From positions 425,249 through 489,248 of the forward strand of contig NZ_JALHKS010000003.1 in NCBI RefSeq assembly GCF_022968825.1: a stretch of DNA of 64,000 bases. The letters are read 5' to 3'. Made by a program: the position numbers and the translations under genes. How positions within the stretch are numbered: position 1 is the first letter of the stretch; the number at the start of each line of letters is the position of its first letter. Below the pieces are notes generated by a model. The model saw nothing but the letters and a program-made list of their open reading frames with translations, made no database searches and was not told where the DNA came from. Source of the DNA: Chryseobacterium salipaludis. GTDB taxonomy: Bacteria > Bacteroidota > Bacteroidia > Flavobacteriales > Weeksellaceae. This document shows positions 38,774 through 48,412 of this stretch, piece by piece.

Positions 38774-41700
38774 TTACCTTTTCCTCTTAAAATTCTCCGC
38801 CTGTTCCAGCACGTTCTTATACACCTCATCCTGCGTGATGGGCGGATAGCCAAACTGGTGTAGCTTGACGATGATATCCATTTTGAGCTGAGCTTTGATA
38901 TCGTCCCGGTCACTCCAGTCCGGATATTTGGCTGTATTGTCCACAATCTTTTTAATTTCCCTGGCGAGTTCCAGCATTTTGTCTTTGTCAAATTCAAAAC
39001 CGTATTGCTTACAGATCGCATCGAGAATATCATAAAAAGCTTTCTCCTCATAGTCGATTCCCAGATCTTCAAAAGACGCCATCTCGGTGCGTAATTTTAA
39101 GATCAGGTCCAGAATCTGCTCGGTGGTTTCTGTCTGAATGCCGTCATAATCGAGAATGTCCAGTTCACTGCGCTCGTTGTAACTGTCGATGATTTTCTGA
39201 AGGCGATCCGAAAATTCAAGACCTTTGACCTTGTTTACTTTTTTGAAATCGCCGATGGCCTGCTTCAGCAGACGCTCCAAAATCTTGATCTTCGTATTCG
39301 GCAGTTCCAGCGCATTGATTTTTTCCAGAAATTTGTCATTAAACAAATCGATGGCGTTGGCTTTGTGGTCGTCCAGTTTAAAGATTTCTTCCACGCCTTC
39401 CGAGACAATGGCTTCTTCCACCATTTTGCTCACTTTCTCATTCATCTGCGCCGTGTCAGGTGCTTCGCCTTTGGTCAGCTTTACCACAATGGATTTAACA
39501 GCAAAGTAAAAATGAATTTCGTCGGTTTCTTTTTCATCGAACACTTCCGAACCGCAGACCAGATTATAAGCCGACTTTAATTTCTTGGTCACATCCACAA
39601 AAAACTTTTCCGACTGTTCCGTCTGCAATACCAATTCCGAAGCTCGGTTGAGACACTGCAGCTGTTCCACCGGAGCCCCTTTAAAATAACCGGACGAATC
39701 AAACTGATGGAAGAACTGCCGCAACAGGTCCAACTGGTCTTTTACGATGATCACGGCTTTGTCCAGATCTTCAAAGTCATCCGCAGCTGTCTGGCCGTTG
39801 AACAAACCCAAAGCATGGTTCAGGTTTTTCTTGATGCCGATGTAATCCACCACCAGGCCTTTGTACTTGCCTTCATACTTTCGGTTCACGCGAGAAATGG
39901 TCTGAATGAGATTATGGGTCTGCAGGGGTTTGTCAATGTAGATAGTATCGAGGAAAGGCACATCAAAACCGGTGAGCCACATATCGACCACAATGGCAAT
40001 TTTAAAATTGGAATGAAGCTGCTTGAACTGGCGGTCAAGTTCCTTGCGGTCCTCCTTAGTTCCGAGAAGATTCCAAAGGCTTTCTTCATCATCTTTGTTC
40101 CTGGTCATGACCATCTTGATCCGCTCGACAGGCTTGATTTCTTTCTTTTCCTTTTCAGTCAGGTTTTCCGGAATGTGTTTTTCATTCCACTCCGGCCGCA
40201 GCCGGATGACTTCCTGAAAAAGCCTGTACGCAATCTCGCGCGAAGCACAAACAAACATCACCTTTCCGGCGACGGTCGCTTTCTCCTCCAACCTTTTTTC
40301 ATAATGCGAAATAAAATCCCGCGCTATGGCTCCAATCCGGTCCGGATCGCCTAAGATCACCTCCATCCGCGCAATGGCTTTTTGGCTAGCCTCCACATGG
40401 TATTCCGAAGCACCTTCGGCCACTGCATTTTGGTAATATTGTTCGATCTCCACCACTTTGGAATGGTTCAGATTGACTTTTGCCGCACGGCCCTCATACA
40501 CGAGCCGGACCGTGATTTCATCCACCACCGATTCAAACATGGTATAGGAATCCACCACCGGACCGAAAACATCCAGCGTTTTGTCAATGGGCGTTCCCGT
40601 AAATCCGACATAGGTTGCATTGGGAAGTGAATTGTGCAGGTATTTGGCAAAACCGTACGATTTCTTCACGCCGTCTTCATCAATGCGGACTTTCAAATCC
40701 AAATTTACCTGTGACCGGTGGGCTTCATCGGAAATACAGATGATATTGGTGCGATTGCTCAGCACCTGATCATCTTCAGTAAATTTCTGCACCGTGGTCA
40801 GAAAGACACCGCCACTTTCTCTGCCACCCAATCTTGCCCTGAGATCGGCTCTGGATTCGATATTAATAATATTTTCGTCACCGATAAAATCTTTGGCGTT
40901 GGTAAAGTCCCGGGAAAGCTGATCATCCAGATCGGTGCGGTCGGAGATAATGACAATGGTCGGGCTGGCCATTTGGGTAGAGCGCATGAGCAGCCGCGCC
41001 AGGAAGAGCATGGTGAAACTTTTCCCGCAACCTGTGGCACCGAAGTAAGTGCCGCCTTTGCCGTCTCCTTCCGGTTTGCGGTGCTTTTGAATATTGTCAA
41101 ACAGTTTATTGGCTGCGTAATACTGCGGATATCGGCAGAGGATTTTCGCTTCTTTTTTGGACGTATCGGGAAACCAGATGAAGTTCTGCAGAATGTCGCA
41201 CAGCCTTTGCCGGTTCAGCATCCCGTGAATGATGGACGTAGCCGTGTCAATGCCGGTCAGCGCTTTCTTTTCGTCGCCGGTAATTTTGTGCCAGCCGTAG
41301 AAGAAATCGTAGGGTGCAAAGAGCGAACCCGCTTTGTTGTTCACGCCGTCACTGATGATGCAGAAGGCATTGTATTTCATCAGTTCCGGAATGTCCCGGC
41401 GGTACCGGATGGTCAGCTGTTTGTAGGCATCGTGAATGGTGATTTTTTCTTCAATAGCGGTTTTAAATTCCAGCACCACGACCGGAATGCCGTTGATGTA
41501 CAGAATCAGATCCGGAATGCGCAGCTCTTTTCCCTGAATCTCCAGTTGATTGACAATCTTAAACCGGTTGGTTTTGAGGAGCGTGTTTGGGTCTACGTCA
41601 ATATAGCGGATGTGCAGATCTTTTCTGGCCGGATTATTCCTTTTAAAAATAAGGCCGTCGGCCAGCAGTTTACAGATGTACTTGTTGCTGTCGTACAGGT

Positions 41701-41917
41701 TGGACGCTGGCTGGTACGCCAGTTCATTGAGGAGCGTTTCCAGTTCCACCGTTTCCAGATCGGGGTAGCGTGCAAGCAGAAAAGCGCTGAGATCTTCCCG
41801 AATCAAAACTTCCTGACTGGAAGCGCGAAATACCTTTTCGCCCTTCACGTACTGATATCCTTCCTGGTGTAAAAGATGGATAAAGGATTTTTCGAGTTGG
41901 GATTCGGTGTATTTCAT
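38774..41917 (-). CDS. hsdR: Type I restriction enzyme, R subunit
   Basis: 1047 residues from the ATG at 41917 (MKYTESQLEKSFIHLL), preferred over an upstream ATG at 41950 that lies inside the preceding helicase gene. The N-terminal nuclease shows IPDLILYINGIPVVVLEFK (D...ExK). The motor domains have GATGCGKSF (Walker A), SDEAHRS and SRVNRKYEGK. The translocase cuts DNA away from its recognition site in complex with HsdM and HsdS. It is the last large gene of the operon and is separated from hsdM and hsdS by five other genes. Confidence 0.93.
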   Translation of the reverse strand: MKYTESQLEKSFIHLLHQEGYQYVKGEKVFRASSQEVLIREDLSAFLLARYPDLETVELETLLNELAYQPASNLYDSNKYICKLLADGLIFKRNNPARKDLHIRYIDVDPNTLLKTNRFKIVNQLEIQGKELRIPDLILYINGIPVVVLEFKTAIEEKITIHDAYKQLTIRYRRDIPELMKYNAFCIISDGVNNKAGSLFAPYDFFYGWHKITGDEKKALTGIDTATSIIHGMLNRQRLCDILQNFIWFPDTSKKEAKILCRYPQYYAANKLFDNIQKHRKPEGDGKGGTYFGATGCGKSFTMLFLARLLMRSTQMASPTIVIISDRTDLDDQLSRDFTNAKDFIGDENIINIESRADLRARLGGRESGGVFLTTVQKFTEDDQVLSNRTNIICISDEAHRSQVNLDLKVRIDEDGVKKSYGFAKYLHNSLPNATYVGFTGTPIDKTLDVFGPVVDSYTMFESVVDEITVRLVYEGRAAKVNLNHSKVVEIEQYYQNAVAEGASEYHVEASQKAIARMEVILGDPDRIGAIARDFISHYEKRLEEKATVAGKVMFVCASREIAYRLFQEVIRLRPEWNEKHIPENLTEKEKKEIKPVERIKMVMTRNKDDEESLWNLLGTKEDRKELDRQFKQLHSNFKIAIVVDMWLTGFDVPFLDTIYIDKPLQTHNLIQTISRVNRKYEGKYKGLVVDYIGIKKNLNHALGLFNGQTAADDFEDLDKAVIIVKDQLDLLRQFFHQFDSSGYFKGAPVEQLQCLNRASELVLQTEQSEKFFVDVTKKLKSAYNLVCGSEVFDEKETDEIHFYFAVKSIVVKLTKGEAPDTAQMNEKVSKMVEEAIVSEGVEEIFKLDDHKANAIDLFNDKFLEKINALELPNTKIKILERLLKQAIGDFKKVNKVKGLEFSDRLQKIIDSYNERSELDILDYDGIQTETTEQILDLILKLRTEMASFEDLGIDYEEKAFYDILDAICKQYGFEFDKDKMLELAREIKKIVDNTAKYPDWSDRDDIKAQLKMDIIVKLHQFGYPPITQDEVYKNVLEQAENFKRKR

Positions 41918-41924
41918 ATCGGTA

Positions 41925-43919
41925 TTATTCAAAATAAACTCGTAAATCATTCATATTCTCATTATCAAATATTATTTTTCTAATATCATGTATAGAAAAT
42001 TTATCTGGTAAGTTATCAGCTATAACTTTTAAAAATGGATTAGCTCTTTGATAGGGAATTCCGAACTCAAATAGTTTATTCATAATTACTAACGTTTCAT
42101 GAGATGGACTATCTATTCCTATAAATTTAGAATAAAACTGAGCCTTTATTCTTTTAGCTTCTGCAATTACTTTGGGTGAAACCAAATTTTCATCAGTATA
42201 TTTTTTATGAAGCTCATCAACATCAATTATAAAATTAATTAATGGTATTATTTTAAAAGGTAAAAAGCTGTAAATCATATCAATCAAAATTGATATTACC
42301 TGTGACTTAAATTTTTGCTTATTTTTCGAATGTAGCTCATTGACCATTTTACTGAACGAATTAAATCGCGAACTCAATATAATGTTAAGACTGATTAAAT
42401 CCGTTTTTCCAACAAGTTTTCCAATAATACCAAGAAGAACTACATTTTTGGTAGAAGCTATATAGTCAAGTAAAATTTTAAATTTATTAACTGTAAATCC
42501 ATGATTATTTAGGAGATTTACTATTTCTTCTGTTGAAACATTTGAATAACTTGAATTTTCTAAATGTTTTTGCAATTTATCTTCATACGAATTAGCCCCC
42601 TCGGGTATAACTTCCATGTCAAAATTTTCATCTCTATTTATTTCAGTGATTTCATCTTTATTTTCTAATTGGAATTGAATATCTATTTCTTTGTAAGAAA
42701 TATTTGCATCTTCAAATTGTATCTGATGTTTATCGAAATAAAATATATTGCCTACTTTATGCTCTCCGAGTCTTCCCGCACGCCCAATCAAATTTTTATA
42801 TTTTACTAAATTTTTAGCACCTAATATATCTCTTGAACTGTATATATAAATGTTTTTTGTAGGCGTATTTACACCTTCTATAATGGAATTTGTAGCAAGA
42901 ACATTCTTTATTTTTGTTGCCTTAAAAAGATCAATTACTTTCTTTTGAATAAATTTTGGCATAGGACCATAATGTATTCCAATACCTGATTTTAGTGCTT
43001 GGATTGGTAACCATTCTGAATGAAAATCTTCTTCGACCCTCCGTATCCAATTATCATTTAATTCAATAGGATTTTTAATTGCTTTAAATTTTTTAAGATA
43101 AATTCTTTCTAATTCTGTTGGCGAGTTAAAATATACGAGATTTGTATTTTCGTTTTTGGATATTTCTATATTTATTTTTTGGTCTAACTTTTTTACACTA
43201 GTAAAACTTTTAGCCACTGGTGCATAATCAGACTTGAGAATTTGAAAAGCAAAATTTTCTAATCCTATAATAGAATTAACTAAAGGCATCAGCAATACCA
43301 TCTTATGTGAATTTTCTAAAGTATCGATGAATGACCGATTTAGAATAACTTCTCTACTTCCCTTAATTGAATCCGTGAGTTTATAAGCTTCATCAATTAC
43401 AAACAAATCAATTTTATCGTGATAAAAACCTCTTAAATTGTAATACTTTTCCTGAGTTCCTATAAAAATACTTTTATCAGAAATGATTTCTAGGCTTTTA
43501 ACTGAATCAAAAATTACATAATCAAAATCTGTAAAGAGTATCTTAAAATCATCTAACAATTCGTCTGCTAAAGAATTTGTTGGTACAATAAAAACAACTT
43601 TATTTGGCTGATAATTGAAAATATATTCCTTAATTAGCATAGTTTTACCAAAACTTGTAGGTGCTGATACAATACTTCGATTATTCTCGACTATTCCTTG
43701 ATAAATTTTGATTTGTTCAGAAGTAAATGAAATTTCTGAATTATGGCTCAACTGATTCTTTTCTTGGATAAATTCAAGTTGTTTTGAGAAAAATGAATCA
43801 TTTCTTTTCTCTTCATAATATGGTGATAAGTCATACAAAAATAAATCTTCCAATAATACTTTCTCTTCAGAACTATCAAGTAGTTTTATAATTTCTTCTC
43901 TATTTGTTTGATTTATCAT
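41925..43919 (-). CDS. hamB: DEAD/DEAH-type helicase, HamB-like (Hachiman)
   Basis: 664 residues. Walker A is APTSFGKT at 86-93, Walker B DEAY at 176-179, and the helicase C end has NLIGRAGRLGEHKVGN. The C-terminal third is helical without a named domain. It follows the HamA-like gene by 5 bp, and such a DUF1837 plus helicase pair defines Hachiman (and the related AbpAB). HamB is thought to scan DNA and release HamA nuclease on damage or phage replication. Composition is strongly AT-rich compared with hsdR next door. Confidence 0.75.
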   Translation of the reverse strand: MINQTNREEIIKLLDSSEEKVLLEDLFLYDLSPYYEEKRNDSFFSKQLEFIQEKNQLSHNSEISFTSEQIKIYQGIVENNRSIVSAPTSFGKTMLIKEYIFNYQPNKVVFIVPTNSLADELLDDFKILFTDFDYVIFDSVKSLEIISDKSIFIGTQEKYYNLRGFYHDKIDLFVIDEAYKLTDSIKGSREVILNRSFIDTLENSHKMVLLMPLVNSIIGLENFAFQILKSDYAPVAKSFTSVKKLDQKINIEISKNENTNLVYFNSPTELERIYLKKFKAIKNPIELNDNWIRRVEEDFHSEWLPIQALKSGIGIHYGPMPKFIQKKVIDLFKATKIKNVLATNSIIEGVNTPTKNIYIYSSRDILGAKNLVKYKNLIGRAGRLGEHKVGNIFYFDKHQIQFEDANISYKEIDIQFQLENKDEITEINRDENFDMEVIPEGANSYEDKLQKHLENSSYSNVSTEEIVNLLNNHGFTVNKFKILLDYIASTKNVVLLGIIGKLVGKTDLISLNIILSSRFNSFSKMVNELHSKNKQKFKSQVISILIDMIYSFLPFKIIPLINFIIDVDELHKKYTDENLVSPKVIAEAKRIKAQFYSKFIGIDSPSHETLVIMNKLFEFGIPYQRANPFLKVIADNLPDKFSIHDIRKIIFDNENMNDLRVYFE

Positions 43920-43924
43920 AAGTT

Positions 43925-44746
43925 TTAAAGTGCAATTATTAAGTCCAAAGCCATTCTTTGAGCCTTGAAGATTAATTCATTTTTTGATTCAATTGGTAGA
44001 TGATATAAATGTACTTTATAATGCGGTGGAAAGTTGTCTATTTCTATTTTATCTATTAAATCGTAGGTTTTATCATACATATTAGTTTTATTTTTAGTGT
44101 GTAAAACAAAACCAGATAATGTCAACGGTAATGCTTTTATTTCATCAACTGTTTTTTCACATATATCACCAGTAATACCTTTTAATACTATCTCTGTTTC
44201 TGAACTTGTAATATTTTTAATGTAATCTGATAATTTACTTTTAAAACTGGCATCTTTAATTATAGAATGAATTCCTTGGTTTAGATAACTATAGAATTTA
44301 GCTTCACCTAAAACTAAGTTTGTTTCAGAGAACATACATACATCGGCGCCCGTCGAAACCTTTGTCAGGTTTTCGTTTACATTAATTACCCCTGTAATTA
44401 AATCCTGATCAATATAATCAATATTTAGTCTGGCTAATAGTGCTTCAGCAAAAAAAGAGTAATATGTTTCATTATTTTTAGATAAGATAGCGTCCATAAT
44501 GTCAGTATCTATAACAGCTGCTTCTCTATTAATAAAAGAATCCTCAAGAAATTTTTGCAACTGTATTTTTCTTTGTTTTTTTGAAATAGGAATGTTTTTC
44601 TGAAATAAATAATTCAACTTATTTTCTTCATATAATAATTGTAAGATATATGCATCTAAATCACTCATCGAAAGTTTATGAGAATAAATCGAAAAATTAT
44701 ATTTTCCACAAGTGCTGTTCTTTTTAATTAAGATATTAAGTGACAT
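43925..44746 (-). CDS. hamA: DUF1837 nuclease, HamA-like (Hachiman)
   Basis: 273 residues. The nuclease core reads SFFAEALLARL (Glu101), then GADVCMF (Asp135) and LVLGEAKFY (Glu148, Lys150), a PD-(D/E)xK arrangement typical of the DUF1837 family to which HamA and AbpA belong. It lies directly before the HamB-like helicase. As known for Hachiman, HamA would degrade DNA when released by HamB. Its AT-rich composition matches HamB and suggests they arrived together. Confidence 0.75.
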   Translation of the reverse strand: MSLNILIKKNSTCGKYNFSIYSHKLSMSDLDAYILQLLYEENKLNYLFQKNIPISKKQRKIQLQKFLEDSFINREAAVIDTDIMDAILSKNNETYYSFFAEALLARLNIDYIDQDLITGVINVNENLTKVSTGADVCMFSETNLVLGEAKFYSYLNQGIHSIIKDASFKSKLSDYIKNITSSETEIVLKGITGDICEKTVDEIKALPLTLSGFVLHTKNKTNMYDKTYDLIDKIEIDNFPPHYKVHLYHLPIESKNELIFKAQRMALDLIIAL

Positions 44747-44829
44747 TAGTTTTTGTTTTTATATTTTATTCTTTGAAGATTTTATCTTTCCTTTTGGATA
44801 TAAACTCGTCAAAAAAAGGTGCTGATTTA

Positions 44830-45300
44830 TTAATCTAAATGATTCCTAATTATCCTATCAACATTCTCCTCAGACTTATTCAATTCTTTCAACTTCTTTA
44901 CAGATAATCTATAATTATGTTTTCTATCCGTAGGTAGGTGGATTAACAATTTTTCAAAAAGTAACTCTCCAGTTCCGTTATAAATTTCTTCAAACGTGCC
45001 ATCTTCATAGAGTTGCACCGCAATAAAATACTTTGGCTTTCGATCAATGTGTTTAGTAAAATAAAAATACTCTTTAAAAGAAGCTTTTATCTGAACTTGT
45101 AGGTTCTCCGAACCAGTTACAAATCCGTCGTGAACATGAGTATTATCTCCATAAAGAGTCAATCCATAATGTTCTGCAACCAAAATTTCTCCTATATCTC
45201 CTACTAGCTTTCCATCTAAAGTAAAATTCTTTTTATGATGTTTGTATTTTTCCTTTAATATCTTAATAGTAGTAAATAGTATTTCAAACTCTTCTTTCAC
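44830..45300 (-). CDS. Small PD-(D/E)xK-like protein (DUF6998 type)
   Basis: 156 residues. FTLDGKLVGDIGEILVAEHYGL (Glu38), VHDGF (Asp58) and LQVQIKASF (Gln70, Lys72) form an E...D...QxK nuclease-like core, the pattern of DUF6998-type proteins often seen beside restriction systems. The first ATG overlaps nothing. It sits between the TIR gene and the HamA-like gene. It could be a nuclease or an inactive regulator. Confidence 0.6.
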   Translation of the reverse strand: MKEEFEILFTTIKILKEKYKHHKKNFTLDGKLVGDIGEILVAEHYGLTLYGDNTHVHDGFVTGSENLQVQIKASFKEYFYFTKHIDRKPKYFIAVQLYEDGTFEEIYNGTGELLFEKLLIHLPTDRKHNYRLSVKKLKELNKSEENVDRIIRNHLD

Positions 45301-45339
45301 ATTTCTATGGTTTTGTTAAATTCTCCACATCTATTATTA

Positions 45340-46050
45340 TTATTTTGCTAGTACATCATCAACTTTAACTAATTCCGCTAATTTAGAAGCAACATTTAGC
45401 ATTGAATCTTCCACTGTACTTAATCCACTTCGAGAACCAAGCAAAGGACTTACTTCACGCAATTTTTCAAAGGTTGTATCATGAACAATTGGAACAAGTA
45501 AATCGCGAGCTAATAAAGCTGAAAGTTCTTTGTCTGCAATTCCTTCTCCTTTCACACGTTCAAGAAAATTTGGCGTAACTAAAACGATACCCACACGGGA
45601 TTTTGCTAAACCTTTATCAATTTCTCGTAATAAAGAGGAACCTAATAATACATCTTTTTCACTAAACCAAACCGTTACACCTTTAGATTCAAGTATGTCA
45701 TGTAATTCCTTAGCTGAATCTTTTCGGTCATCCCATGCATGACAAAGAAAAACATCTCGTAAGTCAGGTATATCAGATCTCTTTTCAACGTTTTCACGAA
45801 CTGGAGTAAGAGTTCTAATTTCTGCAGGCGTATAGAGTATTGTTGAACCTGCTGAAGACCAACGTGCTTTAGATCTACTTTGTCCGCTACCGCTATTTCT
45901 GCTCGAAGAACTTCCATAAGATGATGAATTATAAGGTGAAGAGTATGAAGAATAGGAATTGTAACCTCTATAACTTCCTCCACACGCAGGACAATTTTCC
46001 CTTGCACTTGCAGTGCGATGACCATGAATTGGTGCTGTACATCTTGCCAT
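45340..46050 (-). CDS. TIR-domain protein with N-terminal zinc-ribbon-like segment
   Basis: 236 residues. The N-terminus has cysteines at 4, 20 and 23 (CPAC), followed by a Ser/Tyr/Gly-rich linker (25-66). The TIR domain starts at RDVFLCHAWDDR (98-109) and includes TVWFSEKDVLLGSSLLREIDKGLAKSRVGIVLVTPNF, with Glu175 in DKELSALL as the likely catalytic glutamate for NAD cleavage. This protein type recurs in many bacterial defence loci. An NADase suicide effector triggered by an unknown signal is the best guess. Confidence 0.82.
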   Translation of the reverse strand: MARCTAPIHGHRTASARENCPACGGSYRGYNSYSSYSSPYNSSSYGSSSSRNSGSGQSRSKARWSSAGSTILYTPAEIRTLTPVRENVEKRSDIPDLRDVFLCHAWDDRKDSAKELHDILESKGVTVWFSEKDVLLGSSLLREIDKGLAKSRVGIVLVTPNFLERVKGEGIADKELSALLARDLLVPIVHDTTFEKLREVSPLLGSRSGLSTVEDSMLNVASKLAELVKVDDVLAK

Positions 46051-46089
46051 AATTTGATTTTTATAGTTATTAATTTAAATTTGATTTTT

Positions 46090-47397
46090 TTAAGCACTCA
46101 CTTCCTCCCCAACCGCCAACCGAGACAACAACAAACTTTGCAGTTGTGTGAGTTTTATATTTTCTAATGTTTTATAAGCTTTTAAATCAATTATATGCGA
46201 AAATTTAAAAAAGGATATTTTCTTTAAATCTTTAGGCAAAATCAAATTAATTGCTTCTATGATTTGCTTACTTAAATTAGGTTGAGCACCTCCTATAGCC
46301 AATGTTTCAATCTGTTTTTGCTGATTTAATAAAGCATAATACAGGAATGCAGACCTTTCCTTTTCAAAACAAATCATTGCACAACAAGCTTGATTTGTAG
46401 TAAGTTCTTTTTTTAAATAAGTTAATTGCCCTGCTGTTGCTCCATACATAGCCATCAAAATAGATTCAGCAGGAATTAATCTCGCAGAACTATTTTTATA
46501 ACCTTCTTTAGATATATATTCTTCTGCATCAAACACAACATTATTAGATATTTCTCCCGTTTTTAACCAAGGAATATCATTAGAGTTCCAATAACTCACA
46601 TTATCTCTACTCGGAGTACCTCCACTTTTCATGTCGTCGCAAAAATCTTTAACTTTTACAACTTCCCACCCGTCCGGAATCTCCTTCCCAAGCTCTTCAT
46701 TCCAAACCATTTTACCACCGGAAGATTTGTAGCCTTTTTGCTTGGCAGCATATAAACTTCTTTCCTCGGCAACCAAGGCAGGGATTGCTTCGTCGTTCGT
46801 TCCGCTCTCCTCGCAATGACCGACCGGGAATTCAAAATCCACAAACCAATGTTTATACAAAGCCTGCGCAGCCGCTTCCAGCTTCTCGCAAATCTGCTCG
46901 TTGACTTTTATTTTGTTGGCTATGCTTTGGTATTGCGCAACGATCTGTCGCTGTTCTTCGATGGGGGGAATAGGTAATTCAACTTCACATAATTCTTCCC
47001 ATTGAAAACCTCCGCGTATCGAACTATCACATCTAAAATCAGCGTATCTGTCAAATTCTGATCTTCTGAACCACATCATTAAATATTCTGGCAAAAGGCT
47101 ATTTTTATCTGTTATTTCAAAAACAATGTACGCAGGAGAAATGATGACATCTTCTCCAAGATTATTTAAAACTACAGGTAATTTGTGGACTCGGATTACA
47201 GACATGAAATCGCAGCAAAACTGTCCTGGCTGAACAATTTTGTATTTAGACAAATCCGTTCCTACAATATTAGAAGTAGATTTTCTAAATTCCTTTGTCA
47301 TGCTCAGCCCCTGTAAATTGAGTACCTTAAGGTCTTTATTGCGCACATTAACCTGCTGTATAAACGCGCCCAGCCTTTTATAATTCCCTGCCTTCAT
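46090..47397 (-). CDS. hsdS: Type I restriction enzyme, specificity subunit
   Basis: 435 residues with two target-recognition domains and conserved helices. The first half ends PIPPIEEQRQIVAQYQSIANKI; the second begins GKEIPDGWEVVKVKDFC with SGGTPSRDNVSYW. It sets the bipartite DNA target of the methylase and nuclease. The start overlaps the DUF1016 gene by 20 bp. Residues 193-206 (GHCEESGTNDEAIP) are encoded by an in-frame dispersed repeat. The first domain lacks a typical N-terminal start (begins MKAGNYKRLGAFIQQV) and may be slightly short. Confidence 0.88.
   Translation of the reverse strand: MKAGNYKRLGAFIQQVNVRNKDLKVLNLQGLSMTKEFRKSTSNIVGTDLSKYKIVQPGQFCCDFMSVIRVHKLPVVLNNLGEDVIISPAYIVFEITDKNSLLPEYLMMWFRRSEFDRYADFRCDSSIRGGFQWEELCEVELPIPPIEEQRQIVAQYQSIANKIKVNEQICEKLEAAAQALYKHWFVDFEFPVGHCEESGTNDEAIPALVAEERSLYAAKQKGYKSSGGKMVWNEELGKEIPDGWEVVKVKDFCDDMKSGGTPSRDNVSYWNSNDIPWLKTGEISNNVVFDAEEYISKEGYKNSSARLIPAESILMAMYGATAGQLTYLKKELTTNQACCAMICFEKERSAFLYYALLNQQKQIETLAIGGAQPNLSKQIIEAINLILPKDLKKISFFKFSHIIDLKAYKTLENIKLTQLQSLLLSRLAVGEEVSA
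46782..46820. repeat. Dispersed palindromic repeat inside hsdS
   Basis: The plus strand reads GGATTGCTTCGTCG and ends CTCCTCGCAATGAC, the two arms of a very common bacterial dispersed repeat (GGATTGCTTCG...CGCAATGAC). It is inserted in frame in the linker between the two halves of HsdS. Confidence 0.65.
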
Positions 47398-48412
47398 CCA
47401 AATTTTGTTGAATTATTTGTTTCTCTCTTTCTATCTCCTGAATTAATTCTTCTTCGGTAGGCAAATACAACAAATATTTACTTGTAAAAAGCTGCTTGTT
47501 TTCTTTGAGCACCGAATACTTGGCAATGGTTCGATCGGTTTCGGTGCAAAGCAAAATACCAATCGTGGGATTATCGCCTTCCCTGCGTTCCAAATCATCA
47601 AACATGCGCACATACATATCCAGTTGTCCGATATCCTGATGGCTGAGTTTATTGGTTTTAAGTTCCACAATGACAAAACATTTAAGAATATAATTATAGA
47701 AAACCAGATCGATAAAAAAATCCTGCGTTTCTGTGCGGATATGTTTTTGCCGTGCCACAAACGCAAATCCTTTTCCCAATTCCAGCAGGAATTGCTGCAA
47801 ATTATCGATAAGTTTCTGTTCAAGCTGCGCTTCGGTATATGCATATGAGGTGGGTAACTGAAGAAATTCCAGCACGGACGGATTTTTAATAAAATCATCG
47901 ATTCTTTCAGCCTGAGCGCCTGTGTTCTCTTTCATCTCCTGTTCCACCAGATCTTTCTGCTGAGAAGAAAGAAGGCGCTGATAGTACAGCGTGGAAATGT
48001 TTCTTTCCAATGTGCGCACCGACCAGTTTTGTTCAGTGGCTTCTTTCAGGTAATAGGCTCGTGCTTCTTTATTGTTAATCCTCATCAACAACCTAGCATG
48101 CGACCAATTCAATTTGGCACACACCTGTGCCAATTCTTTCCCAGTGCTAAAAGTGAGATAAAACTGGCGGCAGTCCCGCAGGGTTCTGGCAGAAAAACCT
48201 TTTCCTAAAACCGCTGCTAAATTCTTGATAATCATAGCGCCATATTCGGCTCTTTCACTTCCATTTTGTTCCTCGTCCACAATTCTTCTTCCTATTTTCC
48301 AATAAGCCTGAATCATGGTACTCGCTACGGAAGCATAGGCGTTTTGTCTTGCCTCGGAAATGATATGCTGTATATCCGCAATGTAGCGGGCAGGCTGTTT
48401 ATCCAAGTTCAT
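47378..48412 (-). CDS. DUF1016 (YhcG-type) PD-(D/E)xK nuclease
   Basis: 344 residues from the ATG at 48412 (MNLDKQPARYIADIQHII). The N-terminal YhcG domain includes WKIGRRIVDEEQNG and GKGFSARTLRDCRQFYLTF. The C-terminal nuclease shows DFFIDLVFYNYILKCFVIVELKT, a D...ExK core. Such proteins are frequent passengers inside type I restriction operons; they are proposed nucleases but their role is open. It overlaps hsdM and hsdS at both ends, so it is translationally built into the operon. Confidence 0.85.
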   Translation of the reverse strand: MNLDKQPARYIADIQHIISEARQNAYASVASTMIQAYWKIGRRIVDEEQNGSERAEYGAMIIKNLAAVLGKGFSARTLRDCRQFYLTFSTGKELAQVCAKLNWSHARLLMRINNKEARAYYLKEATEQNWSVRTLERNISTLYYQRLLSSQQKDLVEQEMKENTGAQAERIDDFIKNPSVLEFLQLPTSYAYTEAQLEQKLIDNLQQFLLELGKGFAFVARQKHIRTETQDFFIDLVFYNYILKCFVIVELKTNKLSHQDIGQLDMYVRMFDDLERREGDNPTIGILLCTETDRTIAKYSVLKENKQLFTSKYLLYLPTEEELIQEIEREKQIIQQNLDEGREL

